Part shown: positions 1-6,209 of the stretch, piece by piece
Layout: each line of letters starts with the position of its first letter
Position numbering within the stretch: the first letter of the stretch is position 1
Origin: Nonomuraea sp. MG754425
GTDB lineage: Bacteria; Actinomycetota; Actinomycetes; Streptosporangiales; Streptosporangiaceae
Assembly: GCF_021699195.1 (NCBI RefSeq)
Contig: NZ_SSXE01000102.1
Location: forward strand, 1 to 34,165
DNA length: 34,165 nucleotides
Direction of reading: 5' to 3'
Position numbers and translations under genes: made by a program
Notes under the pieces: model-generated
Database searches by the model: none
What the model was told of the DNA's origin: nothing
Seen by the model: only the letters and a program-made list of their open reading frames with translations

Positions 1-131
1 GCGGTGGCGATCTCGCCGAGTTGCAGGGGGGCGTGGTCGTGGGTGACGGCGACGTCCAGGACGTCCAGCAGTCGGGCGAGATAGCTGGTCCGGGATTCGG
101 TTCCACTGAGTGGAACGGCCTTTGCGTTCAT
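1..131 (-). CDS. IclR-family transcriptional regulator, N-terminal part (cut by window edge)
   Basis: Reading the minus strand from the ATG at 131 gives about 43 residues that begin MNAKAVPLSG and continue with a segment SYLARLLDVLDVAV followed by PLQLGEIATA. That is the usual opening of an IclR winged-helix domain (a leucine-rich first helix, then a turn and the 'L.EIA' start of helix 2). The rest lies outside the window. The start is supported by a promoter placed 8 bases upstream and by the lack of any other in-frame start. A 17-base palindrome lies inside codons 6-11 and is probably its own operator. The target pathway cannot be told from here. A different winged-helix family is possible because only the N-terminus is visible. 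Confidence 0.6.
   Translation of the reverse strand, partial: MNAKAVPLSGTESRTSYLARLLDVLDVAVTHDHAPLQLGEIAT
100..116. promoter_or_regulatory. Perfect palindrome, probable IclR autoregulatory operator
   Basis: GTTCCACTGAGTGGAAC has two perfect 8-base arms around one central base. IclR-type regulators typically bind short palindromes with TTCC/GGAA-type arms. It lies about 16-32 bases downstream of the predicted transcription start of the adjacent regulator gene, a position that suits self-repression. Confidence 0.55.
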
Positions 132-139
132 TGGGAGGC

Positions 140-169
140 AATTTAGGAACGTCCGTATCCGCACGTCAA
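140..169 (-). promoter_or_regulatory. Promoter of the IclR-type gene, probably leaderless
   Basis: On the minus strand TTGACG (164-169) is followed after 18 bases by TAAATT (140-145). Eight bases then lead to the ATG at 131. There is no Shine-Dalgarno sequence, so transcription probably begins at or next to the start codon. Confidence 0.5.
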
Positions 170-454
170 GACCAGGACATAATTCGCAACAAGCCGTTAC
201 ATGCCCGTTTCAGCGTGCTGCTCCCCCGGCGGCCGGCGACGGCGCGGCCTGCGCCACTGGTTTCGGGCCGCTGGTTTCGGGCCGTCGCTCCCCCACGGGC
301 GTCCTACACGTCGGGCGGGCGGGAAATGGGTGCCAGCCCTGATATCGGACAGGTGTGGCCGGGGGTGAGACTGGCGGCTGGGGATCCCCGCCAACGCGAT
401 CTAGGGAGGGCTCGGCTGCCGGGCCGCAGCCCGCCAGGCACGGAGGAACGAAGC
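170..454 (+). other. Long gene-free leader with hairpin before the KhtT-like gene
   Basis: No gene is visible between the IclR promoter and the KhtT-like start. At 372-393 a hairpin has stem TGGCGG/CCGCCA and a 10-base loop containing GGATCC. Just 5' of it is GGGGGTGAGAC (361-371), and 3' of it are CTAGGG (401-406) and CCCG/CAG blocks (426-438). The order GGGGTGA-stem-TAGGG-CCCG.CAG loosely recalls the cyclic di-AMP (ydaO/yuaA) riboswitch, which often controls potassium transport genes. The conserved 3' core is not clearly present, so this is a suggestion only. Confidence 0.25.
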
Positions 455-727
455 ATGGATGTCACTCCCGTCACCGTCCCGGGCACGGGCACGGTTCACC
501 ATGCCCGCACGCGGCGGGGGGAACGGTTCGGGGTCCTGGCCGCCAAGAGCGGCCAGCGCACCATCCTGCTGTACGAGGGCGGGCAGGACGACCAGCCGGT
601 CCAGTGTGTGGTCCTGGACGCCGACGAGGCCGATCTGGTCGCCGAGCTGCTGCACAGTCGTTCGTTCGCCGATCGGCTGGCCGCGGTGGAGCGGCGGCTG
701 GCGGAGCTGGCGGAGCGCGCTTCGTGA
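455..727 (+). CDS. Solo KhtT-like cation:proton antiporter regulatory domain protein
   Basis: The 90-residue protein starts MDVTPVTVPGTGTVH and has a compact beta domain ending in VLDADEADLVAELL. This matches the N-terminal domain of KhtT-type regulatory subunits, which gate CPA2 K+/H+ antiporters. Full-length KhtT is about 160 residues and carries a C-terminal TrkA_C/RCK domain. Here that is replaced by a short charged helix, LAAVERRLAELAERA, probably a coiled coil for oligomerisation. The start has a strong ribosome binding site (GGAGGAACGAAGC before the ATG); a longer upstream reading frame is open but has no such site. No antiporter gene follows, so the partner must lie elsewhere or the domain acts alone. 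Cytosolic. Family assignment is by pattern and moderately sure. Confidence 0.6.
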   Translation: MDVTPVTVPGTGTVHHARTRRGERFGVLAAKSGQRTILLYEGGQDDQPVQCVVLDADEADLVAELLHSRSFADRLAAVERRLAELAERAS

Positions 728-763
728 GTTGAGGGCCCGGGCGGCGGCGGTGCGCGAGGGGCG

Positions 764-787
764 GGCCGCTCCCCCGCCGGCGCGGCC
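764..787 (+). terminator. Possible terminator after the KhtT-like gene
   Basis: A 6-base stem (GGCCGC at 764-769, GCGGCC at 782-787) with a 12-base loop lies 37 bases after the stop codon. It has no T-run, which is normal in high-GC actinobacteria. The rest of 728-981 shows no gene. Confidence 0.25.
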
Positions 788-981
788 TGAAAGGCGGCCG
801 GAAGGGGCGGGGAATGCGGCGTTCGCCGATGCGCCCGGGCTTTTCTCGTCAGGTTCGCCCGCGGCCGTCACGGCGGTGCGGGAATGGCCGGTTCATTTCG
901 TGGCGCGCGGTGAATTGCGGGCGTGCGGGAATGGGCCGGCCGCGGTATTTCCGGATGGATTCAGTGGGTTCGGCCGGGGTT

Positions 982-1866
982 TCAGCCGGGTGGTACGGCG
1001 CCGTTCTTGGCGACGGGTACGGCGAGTTGCGCCGGGCCCGTGATGCGCAGTTCCTCGGCCGGCAGGTTGGCCAGCACGGGGTTGAGGTGACGCAGGGTCA
1101 GCGGCACCTGGGCGACGGCGGGGCTGATGAGGTCGAACTTCTCCAGGTCGACCCAGCGGACGACGTCGAGGACCTCGGGCGGGATCTCGTCGCCGCCCTT
1201 CTGCACCGGCACGCAGAGCTGGCGGGCGGTGGTGACCCGCACGGAGCGGGGCGGGATCGGGCCGGTCAGCACCGGGTTGAGCTGGGTGAGGGTCAGGCCG
1301 GTGTTGATGGCCGGGTTGTTGCGGTGGCCGTAGCACAGCAGGTCGATGTGGGAGACGACGGACAGCACGTCGTCAGGCGGGAGCACGCCGTTCTTGGCGA
1401 CCGGCACGCACAACTGCTCGGGGGTGATCAGGGTGGCCTCGAAGCCGGGGACGTTGGCCAGCACGGGGTTGAGGTGGCGCAGGCTCAGGGTGCGGTCGAG
1501 TTGCGGTCCGGTGACCCGGTAGCAGGACAGGTCGACGAAGCGCAGGTAGGGCAGCACGGTCGAGGGCGGGAAGAGGGCGTTCTTGGCGACGGGGACGCAC
1601 AGTTGCTCGCGTGGCCCGAGGGTGACCTGCACCGGCGGCAGGCCGGCGAGCACGGGGTTGATGTGGCGCAGCGTCAGCGCGACGGCGGGCGGCTGGTAGG
1701 CGGTGGTGGTGAAGCAGTCGAGGTCGAGGTAGGAGACGAACTCCTTCGGGGTGGGCACGGCCTGGGCCGTGGCGGGCGGGGCGGCGAGGAAGGCGGCGGT
1801 GAGCACCGCGAAGGCGGCCGATAACAGCCGCCTTATGGTGTGGCGTGGTGTTCCCTTTCTGGTCAT
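982..1866 (-). CDS. Secreted four-repeat protein with paired cysteines
   Basis: The protein has 294 residues. It opens with a clear Sec signal peptide: basic RRLL, hydrophobic core, then PATAQA near residue 36. The mature part is four tandem repeats of about 63 residues (roughly 40-101, 102-164, 165-230, 231-294). Each holds a 'VDLxC(F/Y)' segment, then 'LTLRHLNPVLA', then 'QLCVPVAKNG..PP'. Repeats 1-3 carry two cysteines each (51/90, 115/153, 178/218), which suggests one disulfide per repeat. Repeat 4 has lost both together (LEKF and QLAV). The start has a good ribosome binding site (GGAGGATCA). There are no catalytic motifs, so a binding or structural role outside the cell is likely. I do not recognise the family with confidence. 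It is monocistronic by spacing. Confidence 0.75.
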   Translation of the reverse strand: MTRKGTPRHTIRRLLSAAFAVLTAAFLAAPPATAQAVPTPKEFVSYLDLDCFTTTAYQPPAVALTLRHINPVLAGLPPVQVTLGPREQLCVPVAKNALFPPSTVLPYLRFVDLSCYRVTGPQLDRTLSLRHLNPVLANVPGFEATLITPEQLCVPVAKNGVLPPDDVLSVVSHIDLLCYGHRNNPAINTGLTLTQLNPVLTGPIPPRSVRVTTARQLCVPVQKGGDEIPPEVLDVVRWVDLEKFDLISPAVAQVPLTLRHLNPVLANLPAEELRITGPAQLAVPVAKNGAVPPG

Positions 1867-1979
1867 TGATCCTCCATGGACCGGTGCAATGGTGTTTCGA
1901 CTGTGCGCCCGCGCGCCGGTTCCGACAAGAGCGATGACCGTTCTTTGCCACGGTGGTTTGAAATGCCGCGCCGGTTATT

Positions 1980-2018
1980 CGCGCCTTTTCCGGGAACCGG
2001 GCTCCCGGAAAAGGCGCG
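1980..2018 (-). terminator. Strong hairpin terminator after the MFS gene
   Basis: A perfect 16-base inverted repeat (1980-1995 with 2003-2018; arm begins CGCGCCTTTTCC) encloses a 7-base loop. It starts 24 bases after the stop codon of the minus-strand MFS gene. There is no U-run. It separates that gene from the secreted repeat protein. Confidence 0.75.
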
Positions 2019-2041
2019 CGCGGCGGGTTGTCCGGGGCCGG

Positions 2042-3250
2042 TTATCCGGGGGCGGGGGCGCGGCGGGCGCGCCACGCGGCGACCGCGGCCGGCGCGACGA
2101 GGAGGCCGGCCAGCCACAGGACGCCCGGCAGCGGCAGCGCGTCCACGATCGTGCCGCCGGCCAGCGCGCCGAGGCCGATGGAGAGGTTGAAGACGGCCAC
2201 CCACAGCGCGGAGGCCTCCTCGACCGCGTGCGGCGCGGCGGTGATCATCCAGGTCTGCAGGCTGGTGGAGACCCCGCCGTAGACCAGGCCCCACAGCAGC
2301 AGCAGGCTCACCCCGCCCGCGGCGCTGAGCCCGGCCAGCGGGTAGAGCAGCAGGATGGCCGCCAGGGCGACGGCGATGGCCAGGACGGTGCGCTGGGGCC
2401 GGCCCGCCACGGTGGCGCCCGCGACGACATTCCCGGCGACCCCGGCGACGCCGAATCCGAACAGCAGCGGCCCGATGAGGGGGGCGTCGAGGCCGGACAG
2501 GTCCCGCAGGAGGGGGCTGACGAAGGTGTAGGCGGCGAAGTGGCCGGTCACGATCAGGAAGGTGGCCAGGATGCCGGCGCGCACGCCCCGGTTGCGCACC
2601 TGGGCGGCCAGGCGGCGGGGGGCGACGGGCCGGGCGGCGGCCAGCGGCGGCAGCACGGCCAGCAGGGCGAGCAGCACGATCAGGGCCAGGGCGCTCAGCG
2701 CGGCGAAGGCGATCCGCCAGTCGGCCAGCGCGCCGATCGTCGTGCCGAGGGGGACGCCGAAGACGTTGGCGGCTCCGACGCCGCCGAAGATGATCGCGGT
2801 GGCCCGGGGGACGCGCTCGGGCGGGACGAGGCGGACGGCCAGGCCGCCGGCGATGGCCCAGAAGCCGCCGATGGCGATCCCGGCCAGCACGCGGGCGGCG
2901 ATGAGCAGTGGGTAGGCGGGGGCCAGGGCGGCGGCCAGGTTGGCGAGTGTCATGAGGGCCATCAGGGCGGCGAGCAGCAGCCGGCGGTCGGTCCGGCCGG
3001 CCAGGACCGGGACGGCGGGCGCGGCGAGGGCGGCGACGATGCCGGGCACCGTGACCATCAGACCGGCCGTGCCCTCGGAGACGTGCAGGGCCGCTCCGAC
3101 GGGGGCCAGCAGGCCGATCGGCAGTTGCTCGGCGGTCACCAGGAGGAAGGTGCCGAAGGCCACGGCGGTGACCGCGAGCCATGGGTGGCCCGCGGGGGTG
3201 TCTCGCCCGGTCGCCGTGGGGCTGGTTGCCGTGGGGCTGGTTGCCGTCAC
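2042..3250 (-). CDS. MFS drug:H+ antiporter (DHA1 type)
   Basis: The 402-residue membrane protein has about 12 hydrophobic segments. It carries typical DHA1 features: RTDRRLLLAALM after TM2-3 (motif A position), RVLAGIAIGGFWAIAGGLAVRLVP in the TM4-5 area, and the TM5 stretch GVPLGTTIGALADWR (antiporter motif C-like). The family exports small hydrophobic compounds or sugars using the proton gradient. The start is the GTG at 3250, with GAGGAG 8 bases upstream. An earlier in-frame start at 3304 would put the N-terminus inside the operator and -10 region. It has a short Thr/Pro-rich repeat (TATSPTATSPTATG) at the N-terminus. It is divergent from a TetR gene and surely under its control. The substrate is unknown. 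Confidence 0.85.
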   Translation of the reverse strand: MTATSPTATSPTATGRDTPAGHPWLAVTAVAFGTFLLVTAEQLPIGLLAPVGAALHVSEGTAGLMVTVPGIVAALAAPAVPVLAGRTDRRLLLAALMALMTLANLAAALAPAYPLLIAARVLAGIAIGGFWAIAGGLAVRLVPPERVPRATAIIFGGVGAANVFGVPLGTTIGALADWRIAFAALSALALIVLLALLAVLPPLAAARPVAPRRLAAQVRNRGVRAGILATFLIVTGHFAAYTFVSPLLRDLSGLDAPLIGPLLFGFGVAGVAGNVVAGATVAGRPQRTVLAIAVALAAILLLYPLAGLSAAGGVSLLLLWGLVYGGVSTSLQTWMITAAPHAVEEASALWVAVFNLSIGLGALAGGTIVDALPLPGVLWLAGLLVAPAAVAAWRARRAPAPG

Positions 3251-3275
3251 GTCGGGTTCTCCTCTCCACACGTTT

Positions 3276-3291
3276 GGGAGCGTTCGCTCCC
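3276..3291. promoter_or_regulatory. TetR operator 1 (downstream of MFS promoter)
   Basis: GGGAGCG-TT-CGCTCCC, two perfect 7-base arms. It lies inside the 5' leader of the MFS gene, about 39 bases centre-to-centre from a second copy of the same half-site. Confidence 0.75.
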
Positions 3292-3304
3292 GAATCGAGA
3301 GCAC

Positions 3305-3333
3305 ACCCTAGTACGGGAGCGACCGCTCCACAA
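3305..3333 (-). promoter_or_regulatory. Promoter of the MFS gene
   Basis: On the minus strand TTGTGG (3328-3333) is followed after exactly 17 bases by TAGGGT (3305-3310). Operator 2 fills the spacer, so bound TetR would exclude RNA polymerase. Facing the other way, TAGGGT at 3340-3345 lies 6 bases before the TetR ATG. Confidence 0.6.
3316..3329. promoter_or_regulatory. TetR operator 2 (within the promoter spacer)
   Basis: GGAGCG-AC-CGCTCC, perfect 6-base arms with the same half-site and 2-base centre as operator 1. It overlaps the MFS promoter spacer and the region upstream of the TetR -10 box, so it should repress both genes. Confidence 0.75.
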
Positions 3334-3351
3334 CCGGGGTAGGGTGGTGTC

Positions 3352-3933
3352 ATGGCGCGGCCCCGGGAGTTCGACGAGCAGGACGTGATCGCCAAGGCGA
3401 CCGACCTGTTCCGGCGGCGCGGCTACACCGCCACCTCGGTGCGCGACCTGGGCGCCGAGCTCGGGTTGCGGCAGAGCAGCCTGTATCGCACGTTCGGCGA
3501 CAAGCACGCCCTGTTCGTGCGGGCGCTGGAGCACTATCGGGCCACGGAGTCGGCGCAGGCCGGGCAGCGGCTCGGCGCGCCCGGCCCGAGCCTGGCCGTC
3601 CTGCGGGAGTGGCTGCTCTGGATGGTCGGCCACGAGGCCGGCCGCGGCTGCTTCGTCGTCAACACCGCCGCCGAGCTGGGCGCCGCCGATCCCGAGGTGC
3701 GCGTACAGACCGAGGCCGCCTTCGACGACACCAGGAAGACCCTGGCCGCCCTGCTGCGCCGCGGCGTCGCCGACGGCGACCTGCCCGCCGCGCTGGCCGT
3801 GGACGACGCGGTGGAGCTGCTGTTCACCACGGTGCTGGGGTTGCGCGTGCGTGAGCGCGCCGGGCACGACCCGCGGCGGCTGGCCGCGGCGATCGACTTC
3901 GCGCTCGCGATGCTCACGCGTCCTTCTGCCTGA
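3352..3933 (+). CDS. TetR/AcrR-family repressor of the divergent MFS gene
   Basis: The protein has 193 residues. The N-terminal helix-turn-helix domain (residues 1-50) reads RPREFDEQDVIAKATDLFRRRGYTATSVRDLGAELGLRQSSLYRTFGDKHALF, a textbook TetR start. The ligand domain has the segment GCFVVNTAAELG near residue 100, typical of the NemR/YxaF-like branch, where the conserved Cys can sense electrophiles. The start ATG lies 6 bases after TAGGGT with no good Shine-Dalgarno, so the mRNA may be leaderless. Two operators in the shared 100-base spacer indicate control of itself and the MFS pump. The inducer is unknown; reactive compounds are a reasonable guess from the Cys. Confidence 0.9.
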   Translation: MARPREFDEQDVIAKATDLFRRRGYTATSVRDLGAELGLRQSSLYRTFGDKHALFVRALEHYRATESAQAGQRLGAPGPSLAVLREWLLWMVGHEAGRGCFVVNTAAELGAADPEVRVQTEAAFDDTRKTLAALLRRGVADGDLPAALAVDDAVELLFTTVLGLRVRERAGHDPRRLAAAIDFALAMLTRPSA

Positions 3934-3969
3934 CCTCCCCCGCCCTCCGCGGGTCGTTTTTGGTGACTC

Positions 3970-3999
3970 TTGTCCTCTTTGCCGAGAAGGATGTAACCT
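3970..3999 (+). promoter_or_regulatory. Promoter of the LacI operon
   Basis: TTGTCC (3970-3975), an 18-base spacer, then TAACCT (3994-3999). The expected start point near 4006 lies just before the LacI-type operator. The hexamers are only moderate matches. Confidence 0.4.
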
Positions 4000-4011
4000 G
4001 CACGAAAAGTG

Positions 4012-4029
4012 ACGGTTATCGATAACTGT
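4012..4029. promoter_or_regulatory. LacI-type operator
   Basis: ACGGTTATCGATAACTGT contains the perfect 12-base palindrome GTTATCGATAAC (4015-4026) with the central CG step usual for LacI-family sites. It sits just downstream of the predicted transcription start, where bound repressor would block the whole operon. Confidence 0.75.
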
Positions 4030-4047
4030 GCGGAGGGTAGCCGGACG

Positions 4048-5058
4048 ATGGCGGAAGAACGGGCGACGATCTACACCGTCGCGCGGGCGGCCGGGGTCAG
4101 CGCCCAGACCGTGTCCCGGGTGCTGAACGGCACCGGACAGGTCAGCGCGGCGACCCGGGCGAACGTCCTGGCCGTGATCGAGGCGCAGGGTTATCGGCCC
4201 AACGCGGTCGGGCGCAGCCTGCGCGCCTCCCGCACGCCGATGATCGGCGTGGTCGTGGCCGACATCGGCAACCCCTTCTACGCCCGGCTGCACCGCGCCC
4301 TCGAACGCCGCCTGTCCGGCAGCGGCTTCTCGCTCATGCTGATGAACAGCGACGACGACCCCCGCGCCGAACGCCGCCAGCTCGACCTGCTGCGCTCCTA
4401 CCGGCCGACGGGACTGGTGATCGTGCCCTCGGCCGGCAGCTCGCTGGGCGAGGCCGACCTGCGCGCCCTCGGCCACGTCGTCAGCGTCAGCCGGGTGCCC
4501 GAGGGGGTGGCGGTGCCCGCCGTCGTCACCAACGAGCGCGCCGCCGTCGGCGAGGCCACGGCCGAACTGCTGGCCCACGGCCACACCGAGCCGGCCATCG
4601 TCCTCGGCCCCGCGGGCGCCTCCACCAGCCGCGCCCGCGAGCAGGGATTCCTGGCGGCGCTCGGGCCCGGACGGCGCGGCCACGTCCGCCACACCGACGG
4701 CACCCGCGCGGGCGGCCAGGCCGCGGCCGCCGACCTGCTGGCCACCCGGCCCGCCGTGACCGCGATGATCGGCTTCAACGCGCTGGTCACCGAGGGGATC
4801 GTCAGCGCCCTGCAGGCCGCCGGCCGCCCCTGCCCGCAGGACATGTCGGTCATCGGGTTCACCGACGCCGGCTGGATGACCCTGCACCGCCCCGCCCTGA
4901 CCGTGATCGACCAGCCGGTGGAGGAGATGGGCGCCCTGGCCGGGCGGCTGCTGCTCGACCTGGCCGCCGGCCACGGCGTCGACCCCGGCCCGCACGTCGT
5001 GCCCAGCACGCTGATCCGGCGCGCGTCCGTCGCGCCCCCGAAGGAGCACACCCCATGA
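4048..5058 (+). CDS. LacI-family transcriptional regulator
   Basis: The protein has 336 residues. The N-terminal HTH and hinge read ATIYTVARAAGVSAQTVSRVLNG, then YRPNAVGRSLR. The periplasmic-binding-like core follows (IGVVVADIGNPFYARLHRAL ... VIGFTDAGWMTLHRPALTVIDQP). I chose ATG 4048 (GGAGGG upstream) over the GTG at 4009 because the earlier start would place the operator inside the gene. The stop overlaps the start of the next gene (ATGA), so the three genes form an operon. The regulator should respond to the sugar acid handled by the downstream enzyme and transporter. Confidence 0.9.
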   Translation: MAEERATIYTVARAAGVSAQTVSRVLNGTGQVSAATRANVLAVIEAQGYRPNAVGRSLRASRTPMIGVVVADIGNPFYARLHRALERRLSGSGFSLMLMNSDDDPRAERRQLDLLRSYRPTGLVIVPSAGSSLGEADLRALGHVVSVSRVPEGVAVPAVVTNERAAVGEATAELLAHGHTEPAIVLGPAGASTSRAREQGFLAALGPGRRGHVRHTDGTRAGGQAAAADLLATRPAVTAMIGFNALVTEGIVSALQAAGRPCPQDMSVIGFTDAGWMTLHRPALTVIDQPVEEMGALAGRLLLDLAAGHGVDPGPHVVPSTLIRRASVAPPKEHTP

Positions 5059-6170
5059 AGATCGCGGCGGTGAACACGCACGTCGTGACCGAGAAGCTGA
5101 CCACCACGTTCGGCATGTCCCAATGGCAGTGGCAGGCCCGCTCGAGTTGCCTGGTCGAGATCGTCACCGACGAGGGCCTCGTCGGCTGGGGCGAGTGCTT
5201 CGGCCCGGCCGAGGGCTCCGCCGCGCTCATCGAGACGGTCTACGCCCCGCTCCTGGCCGGGGCCGACCCGTTCGAGCACGCCGCCCTGTGGGAGACGCTG
5301 TACAACCGCGGCCGCGAGTGGGGGCGCGCGGGCGTCCCGATCGCCGCGATCTCCGGCGTCGAGATCGCCCTGTGGGACGTCGTCGGCAAGGCGCTCGGCC
5401 AGCCCGTCCACCGCCTGCTCGGCGGCCGGGCCCCCGAGGCGTTCCACGCCTACGCCTCGGCCTTCTACTACGGCGGCCAGTGGCGCGGCGACATCGAGGC
5501 CGAGGCCCGCCACCTGCTGCAGGAGGGCTACCGCCACGTCAAGATGAAGGTCGGCGCCGACCTGCGCTCCGACGTCGAGCGCGTGCACCGTGTCCGCGCC
5601 GCGCTCGGGCCGGATGTCCTGCTGGCCGCCGACGCCAACCGCGGCTACACCACGGCCGAGGCGCTCGTGTTCGCCCGCGAGACCGAAGCGGCCGCGCTGT
5701 GGTTCTTCGAGGAGCCCGTCATCCCCGAGGACCTGGCCGGCTACCGCGAACTGCGCGCCCGCGTGAACGTCCCGATCGCGGGCGGGGAGTCGATGTTCAC
5801 CCGCTGGGGCTTCGCCGAGATGATCGAGTCACGCGCCGTGGACCTGCTGCAGCCCGACGCCACCGCCTGCGGCGGCATCCGCGAGACGCTGCTGGTGGCC
5901 GGGATGGCCAGCGTGCACGGCATCTCGACCCTGCCGCACGTGTGGGGCTCGGCCATCACCGTGGCCGCCGGGCTGCACCTGGCCACCGCGCTGCCGGTGG
6001 TGACCCCCTCACTCGGGCGGGCCGCCCCGGTCATCGAACTCGACCAGGCCCCCAACTCCTTCCGGCACACCCTGTCGGACCTGGCCATCGGGCCGGTGAT
6101 GCCGGTGCCCACCGGCCCCGGCCTCGGCGTCGAGATCGACCGCTCGGTCATCGAGGCGTACCGCGCCTGA
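5055..6170 (+). CDS. Mandelate racemase/muconate lactonizing-type enolase superfamily enzyme
   Basis: The protein has 371 residues, the usual length. The capping domain (1-120) is followed by the TIM barrel. The full mandelate-racemase subgroup active site is present: K163-x-K165 (HVKMKVG), metal ligands D193, E219 (FFEEP) and E245 (GGES), and the Asp268/His295 dyad (QPDAT, LPHVWGS). Spacing matches mandelate racemase with an offset of about two residues. These enzymes abstract a proton alpha to a carboxylate, giving racemisation or dehydration of acid sugars. Next to a LacI regulator and an anion-type MFS transporter, a sugar acid dehydratase is most likely; the exact substrate cannot be read. 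It is translationally coupled to LacI through a 4-base overlap. Confidence 0.9.
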   Translation: MKIAAVNTHVVTEKLTTTFGMSQWQWQARSSCLVEIVTDEGLVGWGECFGPAEGSAALIETVYAPLLAGADPFEHAALWETLYNRGREWGRAGVPIAAISGVEIALWDVVGKALGQPVHRLLGGRAPEAFHAYASAFYYGGQWRGDIEAEARHLLQEGYRHVKMKVGADLRSDVERVHRVRAALGPDVLLAADANRGYTTAEALVFARETEAAALWFFEEPVIPEDLAGYRELRARVNVPIAGGESMFTRWGFAEMIESRAVDLLQPDATACGGIRETLLVAGMASVHGISTLPHVWGSAITVAAGLHLATALPVVTPSLGRAAPVIELDQAPNSFRHTLSDLAIGPVMPVPTGPGLGVEIDRSVIEAYRA

Positions 6171-6209
6171 CCCTCCCTCCTTCACTATCAGCGTCAAAGG
6201 AACCACCCA

